A stretch of DNA of 64,000 nt from contig NZ_WXEX01000001.1 in assembly GCF_009877435.1 (NCBI RefSeq), positions 1-64,000 of the forward strand, in the 5' to 3' direction. The stretch's first letter is position 1. Each line of letters starts with the position of its first letter. The stretch is from Heliomicrobium gestii. GTDB taxonomy: Bacteria; Bacillota; Desulfitobacteriia; Heliobacteriales; Heliobacteriaceae. Below, one piece after another: positions 17,741-25,703 of this stretch. A model generated the notes under the pieces. The model was not told where the DNA came from. It was given only the letters and a program-made list of their open reading frames with translations, and made no database searches. A program made the translations under genes and the position numbers.

Positions 17741-17938
17741 GTGAGTGCGCCAAAGAAACGCTATTGGGTCGTGGGACTATTGCTGTTGGTTTTGCTTGGC
17801 GGTGTGGGCGCCTGGTGGACTTGGCGGGGAGAGAAACCGCCAAATGAAGCCATTCTCGTTTGGACACAGGGACCTGACCGGGAAATCCCGGCAGGTCTTT
17901 TTTTGCGCATAAAAAGTGGGAATAACGAATCATACTAG
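17741..17938 (+). CDS. Possible small membrane protein, 65 aa
   Basis: Weakly supported. GTG start with AGGTGGTG six bases upstream; the protein starts MSAPKKRYW and has a strong membrane helix (about 9-28) followed by WWTWRGEKPP. The oddity is that the last third of the frame runs through a full intrinsic terminator (17871-17904), whose T run would encode LFLR. Either the gene ends in a terminator or the original 3' end has been lost. It occupies the place where spoVAA would start in Bacillus, but it does not resemble SpoVAA. Confidence 0.4.
   Translation: MSAPKKRYWVVGLLLLVLLGGVGAWWTWRGEKPPNEAILVWTQGPDREIPAGLFLRIKSGNNESY
17871..17904 (+). terminator. Intrinsic terminator upstream of spoVAE
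   Basis: Stem GACCTGACCGGGA / TCCCGGCAGGTC (one bulged A) followed by seven Ts. It isolates the spoIIA unit from spoVAE. Confidence 0.82.
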
Positions 17939-17955
17939 GCGGGGAGGTGTGGCCC

Positions 17956-18546
17956 ATGCCGGGGGCAACGGCCAAGAAACGACGGGTCATCGTCATCACC
18001 GACGGCGACAAGGTGGCCAAGAAGGCCGTCGAGGCGGCGACACGACGCATCGGTGGGCGGTGCATCTCTCTGTCGGCGGGCAACCCGACACCGGTCACCG
18101 GCAAAAAGCTGGCCCAGATGATCCTGTCGACGCCCCACGATCCTGTCGTCATCATGGTCGATGACCGGGGCGTTGTTGGAATGGGGGAGGGGGAACAGGC
18201 GCTCTGGGAGATCGGCCACGATGAGCGGATCCAGTTGATCGGCGCTGTGGCGGTGGCTTCCAACACGTTGGGCGCCGAAGGGATCGCTGTGGCTCACTCC
18301 ATCGACCGCTACGGACGGCGGATCGATGGCCCTGTCGATAAGAACGGATACCCGGAAGCGCCGGGCAACCGCTACCTGGAAGGGGACACGGTGGAGACGC
18401 TGACCCAGTTGTCCATTCCGGTGATCATCGGCACCGGCGACACGGGGAAGATGCAGGGAGCCGATCACGTGCGACGCGGCGCGCCCATTACCACCCAGGC
18501 CTTGCTGGAGATCCTGCGGCGGGCCGGGAACAATGGAGTCGATTGA
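17956..18546 (+). CDS. spoVAE: Stage V sporulation protein AE (SpoVAEa type)
   Basis: 196 aa, cytoplasmic. It matches the water-soluble SpoVAEa protein of Bacillus: VIVITDGD near the start, GGRCISLSAGNPT, TPHDPVVIMVDD, LGAVAVASNT-like IGAVAVASNT, and GTGDTGKM near the end. SpoVA proteins handle dipicolinate uptake into the spore; the exact role of this subunit is unsettled. The ATG at 17956 has GGGGAGG eight bases before it; the GTG nine bases upstream overlaps that RBS. It is directly followed by spoVAF. The membrane subunits spoVAA, AB, AC, AD and AEb are absent from this locus. Confidence 0.93.
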   Translation: MPGATAKKRRVIVITDGDKVAKKAVEAATRRIGGRCISLSAGNPTPVTGKKLAQMILSTPHDPVVIMVDDRGVVGMGEGEQALWEIGHDERIQLIGAVAVASNTLGAEGIAVAHSIDRYGRRIDGPVDKNGYPEAPGNRYLEGDTVETLTQLSIPVIIGTGDTGKMQGADHVRRGAPITTQALLEILRRAGNNGVD

Positions 18547-20412
18547 ATGAGCAAAGCGAAGAAGCAGGAGCAGACAAAAAAAGAACTGCGGCAGACGGTG
18601 CTCTCAGAGGAAGAACTGGTCGCCGATCTAAAGACGAATATCCTCCAGATGAACTCCGAGTTGGGCGTCAATGTCGGTTTTGACGTTGCCTGTCGCGAGA
18701 TGGAGATCGCCGGCCGAAAAACGGCCATGTACTATGTCAACGGGTTTACGAAAGACCTCGATCTGCTCCAGATCATGAAGTCCCTGGACGCCTTCGAAAA
18801 AGAAACGAAGGAAAAGGGTGACTTCGACATTGACCGCTTGATGGATCACCACCTCTTTTACCTTCAAGTCACGACAGAGGCGAAACTGCGGCAGGTTTAC
18901 TACCATATCCTCTCCGGGCGGGTGGCTTTCCTTTTTGACGGCGAAAAGAAGGCCATCGTCGTCGAAGCCCGCCAGATGCCGGCGCGCCAACCGGAAGAGC
19001 CGGACATCGAACGGGTCGTCCGGGGCAGCCGCGACGGATTTACCGAAACCATCGTCACCAACACCGCCCTGATTCGCAGGCGCGTCCGCGACCCGCGCCT
19101 GCGCTTCAAACTGCTCCAGGTTGGGCGGCGCTCCCAGACAGATGTTGCCGTTGCCTATATTGAAGATATTGCCAATCCAGCCCTGGTTCAAGAGATCACG
19201 GACCGGATCAACGCCGTTGACATCGATGGGTTGCCCATGGCGGAAAAGACCTTGGAGGAGTTTCTCACCCAGGGCGATTGGAACCCCTACCCACGGGTGC
19301 GCTACACGGAGCGCCCTGATGTGGCGGCCATGCATCTCTTCGAAGGCCACGTGCTGGTGATTGTGGACACGTCGCCATCAGTGATGATCGCGCCGGTCAC
19401 CGTTTTTCACCACCTGGAACATGCTGAGGAATACCGGCAGAACCCGCCGGTGGGCGTCTATCTGCGGATGGTGCGTTATGCCGCCATCTTCACCTCCCTG
19501 TTCATTCTGCCGCTGTGGTTGATGTACGCCCTCGATCCGAATCTGCTGCCGCCATGGCTCTCCTTCATCGGTCCGAAGAAGATGGGCAGCGTCCCGCTGG
19601 TGGCGCAGGTGGTCATCGCCGAAGTCGGCTTGGACATGCTGCGCATGGCGGCGGTCCATACGCCGTCGCCGCTGGCGACGGCCCTCGGCTTGATCGCCGC
19701 CTTCATGATCGGCCAAGTGGCCATCAATGTGGGTCTCTTCAATCCCGAGATCATCCTCTACCTGGCCCTGGCGGCGGTGGGCACCTTCGCCACCCCGTCT
19801 TACGAACTGGGGCAGGCGAACCGTCTCGTGCGCCTCTTTTTGATCGTGATGGTGGCTGTTTTCGGGTTGCCTGGTTTCTTGGTCGGCATCGCCGCCTTCC
19901 TGGCCCTTGTCATGCGGACAAAATCCTTTGGCCGCCCCTACTTCTGGCCAATAGCGCCGACGAACGTTCAAATGATCCCGGTGGCGCTCCTGCGGGCGCC
20001 CGTTCCGGCCAAACGGCTCCGGCCGCAGTTGCTCGATCCGATCGATCCTGACCGGTTGCCTGATCCCTATGCCGGTTCCGCCGGCGGCGACACTTCGGGC
20101 AAGGCGGTGGCCGGAAAAGCCCAGTATGGCAATGTGGGCGAAAAAGGTCCGGGGCAGGATCGCACCGGAGCCAAGAGCGCCGGGATCGCCGGCGACGATC
20201 AACGGGGCCACGGTGATGGTGGTCGCCATGGCATGGGCCACAGCGGTCATGGCGACCAAAACGCTCGCGCTGCTGGCGAGACACTGACCGGCGAGACAGA
20301 TTTTGTCGGAGAACCGGATTACACGGGCCTTCTGGAACCTCTACGGTGGCGTAAACACCGGCGGGGGCTGTGGAGTTGGGTGAAGTCGAAAGTGGGAGGA
20401 GCCAGACGGTGA
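18547..20412 (+). CDS. spoVAF: Stage V sporulation protein AF with a long Gly/His-rich C-terminal extension
   Basis: GerA-family germinant-receptor A-subunit homologue, 621 aa (Bacillus SpoVAF is about 490). A soluble N-terminal domain (about 1-300) is followed by a membrane domain with about five helices (about 300-470), including the conserved LPP(W)LSFIGPKKMG-type segment. From about residue 506 an extra hydrophilic tail, rich in Gly, His and Asp (GHGDGGRHGMGHSGHGD), continues to a basic end. Such a tail is not part of the usual family. The gene starts immediately after the spoVAE stop and its own stop overlaps the next gene (GTGA). Confidence 0.93.
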   Translation: MSKAKKQEQTKKELRQTVLSEEELVADLKTNILQMNSELGVNVGFDVACREMEIAGRKTAMYYVNGFTKDLDLLQIMKSLDAFEKETKEKGDFDIDRLMDHHLFYLQVTTEAKLRQVYYHILSGRVAFLFDGEKKAIVVEARQMPARQPEEPDIERVVRGSRDGFTETIVTNTALIRRRVRDPRLRFKLLQVGRRSQTDVAVAYIEDIANPALVQEITDRINAVDIDGLPMAEKTLEEFLTQGDWNPYPRVRYTERPDVAAMHLFEGHVLVIVDTSPSVMIAPVTVFHHLEHAEEYRQNPPVGVYLRMVRYAAIFTSLFILPLWLMYALDPNLLPPWLSFIGPKKMGSVPLVAQVVIAEVGLDMLRMAAVHTPSPLATALGLIAAFMIGQVAINVGLFNPEIILYLALAAVGTFATPSYELGQANRLVRLFLIVMVAVFGLPGFLVGIAAFLALVMRTKSFGRPYFWPIAPTNVQMIPVALLRAPVPAKRLRPQLLDPIDPDRLPDPYAGSAGGDTSGKAVAGKAQYGNVGEKGPGQDRTGAKSAGIAGDDQRGHGDGGRHGMGHSGHGDQNARAAGETLTGETDFVGEPDYTGLLEPLRWRKHRRGLWSWVKSKVGGARR

Positions 20413-21512
20413 AGATCACGTCGGTATTGACGATGGGCCCGCCCCGAGCGGAGATGGAAGGGCCGCCGGTCATCGGCATCCCCCGGGCGCTCGGCTACTA
20501 TGAGTACCTTCCCCTGTGGCGGGCCTTTTTCGAAGCGTTGGGTTGCGCCGTCATCCTGTCGCCGCCGACCAACAAGGCGCTCCTTGACCAGGGCGTGCGC
20601 GCAGCTGTGGATGAAGCCTGCCTTCCCGTGAAGATGTATTATGGCCATGTGAAGGCCTTGGCGGGGAAAGCGGACCATGTTTTCGCGCCCCGGATGATCA
20701 GCGTCCAGCCCAAAACCTACCTCTGTCCGAAGTTTTTGGGTTTGCCCGATATGATCCGCGGGGCGGCCGCCTTTGACGGCGGCTACCCGCCGCTCTTGAT
20801 TGTCGATGTCAACACCCGTCATCCCGGCGGAGGATGGGAGAAGGCCTTGACCGAAGCGGCCGGGAAATTGAATTTCTCCCGGGCTCGCGCCCGGGAGGCG
20901 CTCAAGGTGGCCCGCAAGGCACAGGATGAATTTGAGAGTCGGTTGCTGCAAGGCGAGCATCCGCCCACGGCCCTGGCTCGTTGGGAGAAGACCGGGCGCG
21001 TCCTGGAACCGGGCGGCCTGCTGCCGCGGTTGCCGGCCCGTCACCGCGAACCGCTCACAGGCGAAGAGCCGCGGATCGCTGTCGCCGGCCATCCCTACCA
21101 GCTTTTCGACCCTTTTACCAGCATGAATCTCCTTCACAAACTCAAGTCGCGCGGCATTCGGGTGGTGACGCCCATGGCCGTGACGGAGGAAAAGACGCGT
21201 CAGGCCACATGCCACCTGCCCAAGCGGCTGTTCTGGTCCTTCGGACAGAAGATGCTCGGCGGATCGTTGCACCTGCTGAAGGGACCCATAGACGGCCTGA
21301 TCTACGTGGCGGCTTTCGGCTGCGGACCGGACAGCCTCGTCGGCGAGATGGTGGAGCGCCACGCCCGCCGGCTCGGGAATGTGCCCTACCTGCTGCTTAC
21401 TGTCGACGAGCACACCGGTGAAGCCGGCGTGGTCACACGGCTGGAGGCGTTTATCGACCTGGTGGCTCGTCGCCGGGAGACGGCAGAGGCGGCGACGGCA
21501 GCGGAGGGATGA
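20409..21512 (+). CDS. DUF2229 / 2-hydroxyacyl-CoA dehydratase activase-associated protein
   Basis: 367 aa, one of two paralogues flanking the lipoprotein gene. Family features: an early IGIPRALGYYEYLPLW, the cysteine motif VDEACLPVKMYYGH, a second Cys in TYLCPKFLG, then the C-terminal FGCGPDSLVGE and VDEHTGEAGVVTRLEAF. The cysteines could ligate an iron-sulfur cluster. In many clostridia this region and the activase are parts of one protein of about 1,400 aa; here they are separate genes. GTG start overlapping the spoVAF stop, with GGGAGGAG upstream, so it is translationally coupled to spoVAF. Confidence 0.82.
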   Translation: MKITSVLTMGPPRAEMEGPPVIGIPRALGYYEYLPLWRAFFEALGCAVILSPPTNKALLDQGVRAAVDEACLPVKMYYGHVKALAGKADHVFAPRMISVQPKTYLCPKFLGLPDMIRGAAAFDGGYPPLLIVDVNTRHPGGGWEKALTEAAGKLNFSRARAREALKVARKAQDEFESRLLQGEHPPTALARWEKTGRVLEPGGLLPRLPARHREPLTGEEPRIAVAGHPYQLFDPFTSMNLLHKLKSRGIRVVTPMAVTEEKTRQATCHLPKRLFWSFGQKMLGGSLHLLKGPIDGLIYVAAFGCGPDSLVGEMVERHARRLGNVPYLLLTVDEHTGEAGVVTRLEAFIDLVARRRETAEAATAAEG

Positions 21513-21576
21513 AAGGCATGGCGCGTCCTCATGACCGAGGCTTAGGATTAGCCCCATAGTTACGTAAAAGGCAGTG

Positions 21577-21607
21577 AGCCCCGACCATGGATGACACGGT
21601 CGGGGCT
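21577..21607 (+). terminator. Strong hairpin, possible terminator
   Basis: Perfect 10-bp inverted repeat AGCCCCGACC / GGTCGGGGCT with an 11-nt loop. No proper T run follows (GTTGATGCTTATT), so termination is uncertain. Confidence 0.4.
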
Positions 21608-21675
21608 GTTGATGCTTATTCATTGGAATCTTCGGTCGATCCGCCTATGTTCCGTTCTGGTAGATAGCATCAAAA

Positions 21676-21684
21676 TGGTATAAT
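21676..21684 (+). promoter_or_regulatory. Extended -10 promoter for the lipoprotein gene
   Basis: TGGTATAAT, a perfect extended -10 (TG-N-TATAAT), 21 bases before the start codon; no good -35, as is common with extended -10 promoters. Confidence 0.5.
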
Positions 21685-21704
21685 ACATAAAAGGAGGGAT
21701 TAAA

Positions 21705-22169
21705 TTGAAAAGGATATTATTGATTTTTCTGACATTAACGAGTTGTTTATCGGGATGCCTTTATGGAGTAAAAACACAGGAAGTCGTAAAAGAAAAAGAT
21801 AATCAATCGATTAATCTAGATGCTCTACTTAGTCGTTTTATGGAAAACCATAGCGACGCAAAAATATTAGCCAGGAAAAATGCTAATGTGATCGACCGAG
21901 ATGATAAAGATGAATTGATCTTAGCCTTAGAAGATAATGAGTCATGCGCAAATATTGCTATTGTTTCGGAGGACTACGGAAATTTCATCATAAATCCATC
22001 TCCAGGGGATAAAAGTTTTCGGATTGATGCAAATGACATCAGTATAAAAGGCAAGAGTATTTATTTTCATATCGTGAACGATGTCAAAAAGAGGGAATTT
22101 AGGTTGGATTGCGATAATCAGCCAGAAAGTGAAACCATCAGTTTTGCTATTTCAGATTTGAATAGTTAA
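21705..22169 (+). CDS. AT-rich putative lipoprotein, 154 aa
   Basis: Not recognised beyond its export signal. A type II signal peptide (MKRILLIFLTLTSC) ends in the lipobox LSGC with Cys18. The mature part is hydrophilic, Asp/Asn-rich and without known motifs; two further cysteines (in ESCAN and LDCDN) might form a disulfide. TTG start with AAGGAGGG upstream and its own extended -10 promoter. Base composition is sharply more AT-rich than the genes around it, and it sits between two genes of the same enzyme system, which suggests acquisition by transfer. The 178 bases after it hold no gene. Confidence 0.75.
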   Translation: MKRILLIFLTLTSCLSGCLYGVKTQEVVKEKDNQSINLDALLSRFMENHSDAKILARKNANVIDRDDKDELILALEDNESCANIAIVSEDYGNFIINPSPGDKSFRIDANDISIKGKSIYFHIVNDVKKREFRLDCDNQPESETISFAISDLNS

Positions 22170-22347
22170 GGTGGTATGAGCGCTGTGCGTTCCTATGTTT
22201 CAATCCAGCCCTTTGGAAGCCAGCATGATCGTGCATGAATGAAGAGTAAAGGAGGCATATTGTTCTAGGTAATGGGGGAAAACATAGTTGCATCGATGTA
22301 ACATAGCCAAAAATATTCGTTTAACTAACTGATTTAGGAGTTCGAAC

Positions 22348-23445
22348 ATGAAAGTCACCTTCCCCCATATGGGCAACATGGGTATCGTCGTCAAGGCGCT
22401 TCTGGAGGAACTCGACTTAGAGGTTGTTCCTCCGCCGCCGATCACCAAGCGCACCCTCTCCTTGGGGGTGCGCTATGCGCCCGAATCGGCGTGTCTGCCC
22501 TTAAAGCTCAACATCGGCAACTTCATCGAAGCGGCCGAGCGGGGCGCCGATACGGTCATCATGGCCGGCGGCATCGGTCCCTGCCGATTCGGCTACTACA
22601 ATCAAGTCCAGCGGGAGATCCTGACCGACATGGGGATCGATCTACGCATGGTCGTTCTCGAACCGCCGGACAACCACATCGGCGAACTGCTCAATCGGGT
22701 CAAGATCCTCACCGGCGCCCACTCCTGGTGGCGCGTGATCAAAGCGATCCGCCTGGCCTTTGTCAAGTGTCAAGCCCTCGATGACCTGGAACGGCAAGCT
22801 TCCCGTCTCCGTTGCCGCGAATTTAACCGCGGCGATGTGGACCGGGTGTACCAGTGGGGATGCGAGGCCATCGACAAGGCCGATTCGGTGAAAACGATTC
22901 AGCGATGCCGGGACGATTATCTGAGCCGCATGGCCGCCCTTCCCCTCGATCACACAGGCAGACCGGTGCGGATCGGCATCGTCGGCGAGATCTTCACCGT
23001 CTTGGAGCCCTACTCAAACGGCTTTATGGAAAAAAGCCTGGGCCGCCTCGGCGTTGAGGTCAGCCGCTCTCTCTACCTGAGCGAATGGGTGAACGAACAC
23101 CTCTTCAAGGGACTGCTTCCGGTCAAAGGCCATCGCCACACGCGCAAGCTGGCGACGCCCTACCTGAGTTGCGGCGTCGGCGGCCATGGTCAGGAATCGG
23201 TGGGTGGCGCCATCGAGTATGCCCAGGAAGGCTTCGACGGCGTGATCCAAGTGGGGCCCCTCACCTGTATGCCGGAGATTGTGGCCCAGTCTGTCCTCCC
23301 CCGTGTGGAAAAGGATTATGACATTCCGATTCTGACCATCTACGTGGATGAGCAGACCGGCGAGGCCGGCCTGATGACCCGGCTGGAGGCTTTTGTAGAC
23401 ATGCTGGAGCGGCGCAAGCACAGGAAGGAGCAGGCGGCAAGATGA
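22348..23445 (+). CDS. DUF2229 / 2-hydroxyacyl-CoA dehydratase-type protein
   Basis: 365 aa, paralogous to the protein at 20409-21512. Conserved points: FPHMGNMGIVVKALLEELD, the cysteine motif APESACLPLKLNIGN, MAGGIGPCRFGYY, then LSCGVGGHGQESVGGA, GPLTCMPEIVA and VDEQTGEAGLMTRLEAF. The several cysteines suggest an iron-sulfur site like that of 2-hydroxyacyl-CoA dehydratase subunits. TAGGAG lies seven bases before the ATG. Its stop overlaps the activase start (ATGA), so the two proteins are made together and probably form a complex. Confidence 0.85.
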   Translation: MKVTFPHMGNMGIVVKALLEELDLEVVPPPPITKRTLSLGVRYAPESACLPLKLNIGNFIEAAERGADTVIMAGGIGPCRFGYYNQVQREILTDMGIDLRMVVLEPPDNHIGELLNRVKILTGAHSWWRVIKAIRLAFVKCQALDDLERQASRLRCREFNRGDVDRVYQWGCEAIDKADSVKTIQRCRDDYLSRMAALPLDHTGRPVRIGIVGEIFTVLEPYSNGFMEKSLGRLGVEVSRSLYLSEWVNEHLFKGLLPVKGHRHTRKLATPYLSCGVGGHGQESVGGAIEYAQEGFDGVIQVGPLTCMPEIVAQSVLPRVEKDYDIPILTIYVDEQTGEAGLMTRLEAFVDMLERRKHRKEQAAR

Positions 23446-24470
23446 TCCGTGAGCGCGACAACCAGAACCCGTTGTACCTCGGCGTTGATGTCGGTTCCGT
23501 ATCGACGAATCTGGTCCTCCTCGATGAAAGGGGCGAGGTGCGGGAGGCCCATTATTTGCGCACCCAGGGCCGCCCCTTGGAGATGATCCAAAAAGGCCTG
23601 GCCGACCTGGCCCGGCGCTACAGGGACGAACAGATCGGCGGGGTGGGGGCGACCGGTTCGGCCCGCACCCTCGCATCGGTGATCCTCGGCGCCGATGTGG
23701 TGAAGAACGAGATCACCACCCACGCTGTGGCGGCCGGTCAACTCGTCCCCGGCGTCCGGACGATCCTGGAGATCGGCGGTCAGGATTCGAAGCTGATCCT
23801 GCTCCGAGACGGCGTCGTTTCCGATTTTGCCATGAACACCGTCTGCGCCGCCGGAACGGGTTCCTTCCTCGATCAGCAGGCGGCGCGGCTGCAACTGCCT
23901 ATCGAAGAGTTCGGCGGGTTGGCGGAAAGGGCCGATCACCCGGTGCGCATCGCCGGCCGTTGTTCTGTCTTCGCCGAGTCGGACATGATCCACAAGCAAC
24001 AGATGGGCCACGCCTTGCCCGATATCATCGCCGGCCTTTGCGAGGCCCTTGTGCGCAATTTCCTCAACAACCTCGGCAAGGGCAAGGCCCTCGAAGGTCC
24101 CATCGTCTTTCAGGGCGGCGTAGCGGCCAACGCAGGCATGAAGCGGGCCTTTGAAAAAGCCCTTGGCCACCCGGTGGTCGTGCCTGAACACCATAAAGTC
24201 ATGGGCGCTGTCGGCGCGGCGCTGCTCGCCCGCGAGACCGTACAACGCGCCGGCGGTTTGACGCGATTTAAAGGGTTTGCCATGGCCAGTGAGGACGTGC
24301 GGGCCGGATCCTGGGAATGCGGCGACTGTCCGAACCTCTGTGAGGTCATCGAGATCGTCGAGTCGGAGCGACCTATCGCCCGCTGGGGCGATCGCTGCGG
24401 CAAATGGGAAAACTCTTTGGCGGCCATCCAGACGGAGCGCGCCGCCGAAGCGTTGGCTGAACTTCATTAG
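23442..24470 (+). CDS. BadF/BadG/BcrA/BcrD-type acyl-CoA dehydratase activase (ASKHA ATPase)
   Basis: 342 aa. The ATPase phosphate loops are clear (LGVDVGSVSTNLVLLD, LEIGGQDSKLI, FQGGVAANAGM). The dimer-bridging [4Fe-4S] cysteines are in NTVCAAGTGSF and AGRCSVFAE, as in the 2-hydroxyglutaryl-CoA dehydratase activator HgdC. A C-terminal cysteine set (CGDCPNLC, then RCGKW) is an addition resembling a small metal site. The family couples ATP hydrolysis to low-potential electron transfer into a partner dehydratase; the two DUF2229 neighbours are the obvious partners. The substrate is unknown. A terminator follows. Confidence 0.9.
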   Translation: MIRERDNQNPLYLGVDVGSVSTNLVLLDERGEVREAHYLRTQGRPLEMIQKGLADLARRYRDEQIGGVGATGSARTLASVILGADVVKNEITTHAVAAGQLVPGVRTILEIGGQDSKLILLRDGVVSDFAMNTVCAAGTGSFLDQQAARLQLPIEEFGGLAERADHPVRIAGRCSVFAESDMIHKQQMGHALPDIIAGLCEALVRNFLNNLGKGKALEGPIVFQGGVAANAGMKRAFEKALGHPVVVPEHHKVMGAVGAALLARETVQRAGGLTRFKGFAMASEDVRAGSWECGDCPNLCEVIEIVESERPIARWGDRCGKWENSLAAIQTERAAEALAELH

Positions 24471-24557
24471 GGGTAATGTGATTGCGCCAATCTCCCGAAC
24501 AGCGCAAAACTGCTTGACGAAAAATAAATAAACCCTGGGGAGTCGATTGAAGCGCAC

Positions 24558-24596
24558 CCCCGAGTTTCTGGACAGGGACTCGGGGATTTTATTTTC
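24558..24596 (+). terminator. Terminator after the activase gene
   Basis: Stem CCCCGAGT / ACTCGGGG with a 12-nt loop, then ATTTTATTTTCC. Confidence 0.78.
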
Positions 24597-24676
24597 CCTG
24601 ACAAACACAGGCGGTGGGTCACCTGCATACTATGGCATCAATCCTGGCTCCGGCACTCCGGAAAGGGGAGATGACC

Positions 24677-25684
24677 ATGCGTGACGGGCAGGAACGGTCG
24701 AAACTGTCCAAATGGGATATGGATGCCCTGCAAGAGTATCCCTATTCAGTGACGGCGGCAGAACGGCAGGGGGGGTTCTGGCGTCTGGAAACGAACCGGG
24801 GGATGAAGGCCTTCTACCGGCATGAGGAAAAAGCCGATCAGGTGGCCGGAACCCATGCCATGCTGGAACACTTGGCCGATCGCGGCTTCCGGCGCGCCAG
24901 CCGGTTCATTCGCACCCGTGACGGCCGTCCCTTTGCGCAGCGCGGACCCTACACCTATGTCCTCACCGACTGGCTGAACGGTCGAAGCCCGGACTTCCGC
25001 CGTGACGAAGACCTGCGACAGGCGGCTCAAACGCTGGCCGCCATCCACCGGAGCGGCGAAGGCTTTCCGGGCGGCCCAGAACAAGCCACTGCCCAAGTGG
25101 GGCGATTGCTCAAGGCGCTGGCCGAACGTCGGGAAACCCTGCTCTGGTACCGGCAACTGGCCCAGATGAAGCGTCGCGCCGGTGAAATTGACGACGTGCT
25201 GAGCGAGTGGGGGCCGGAATTTGAACAAAGGGCGGTTCGGTCCTTGCGCCGTGTCACTGACGCGTTGATGAAGCCAGTGACCGGCAACAACTGGACGATC
25301 TGTCACCGTAACTGGCGGGAAGAGAACCTGCACATGGAAGGCAACCGGCTCCTTGCCACTGGCTGGGACGGCTGTTCACTCGATTTGCCGGCTGCGGAAC
25401 TGGCCCAGTTTATGCGGCGCGTGGCCGACAGGCGCGATTGGGATGTCGAGTCGGCGAGTCAACTCGTCGACGCCTACCGGCAGGTGCGCGATCTGAGCGC
25501 GCTGGAGCGGGAACTGCTGCTCGGCTTGCTGGAATTTCCGCAACGCTTCTGGGCTCTCGTGGCCAGCCATTACCGGGGGAATGGAGAATCGGCGCCAGAG
25601 CAATTGCGCGAGGAGATTGCCCGGGAAGCGCCCCGGCAGGCCTTTGTGACATCTCTGGCCGGGCGCCTGGACGGCAGCGATTAG
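24677..25684 (+). CDS. CotS-family spore coat protein (degenerate kinase fold), copy 1
   Basis: 335 aa with the aminoglycoside-phosphotransferase-like fold of CotS/YutH/YsxE coat proteins: N-lobe (GFWRLETNRGMKAFYRHEEKA), the CotS-type middle (LTDWLNGRSPDF, LAAIHRSGEGF) and a C-lobe ending in LLGLLEFPQRFW. The catalytic loop is degenerate: ICHRNWREEN lacks the HxD aspartate and the metal-binding DFD position reads GWDG, so it is probably a structural pseudokinase. The ATG at 24677 has AAGGGGAG upstream. A CATACTAT at 24628-24635 resembles a mother-cell sigma-E -10 but lacks a matching -35. Confidence 0.82.
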   Translation: MRDGQERSKLSKWDMDALQEYPYSVTAAERQGGFWRLETNRGMKAFYRHEEKADQVAGTHAMLEHLADRGFRRASRFIRTRDGRPFAQRGPYTYVLTDWLNGRSPDFRRDEDLRQAAQTLAAIHRSGEGFPGGPEQATAQVGRLLKALAERRETLLWYRQLAQMKRRAGEIDDVLSEWGPEFEQRAVRSLRRVTDALMKPVTGNNWTICHRNWREENLHMEGNRLLATGWDGCSLDLPAAELAQFMRRVADRRDWDVESASQLVDAYRQVRDLSALERELLLGLLEFPQRFWALVASHYRGNGESAPEQLREEIAREAPRQAFVTSLAGRLDGSD

Positions 25685-25703
25685 ACAGTGGAGGTGACAG
25701 AAT

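Noticed and set aside
17907-17937. Sigma-G promoter for spoVAE (GCATA ... CATACTA)
   Set aside because: The -10 is perfect, but the spacer is 19 bases and the predicted start would fall inside the ribosome-binding site.
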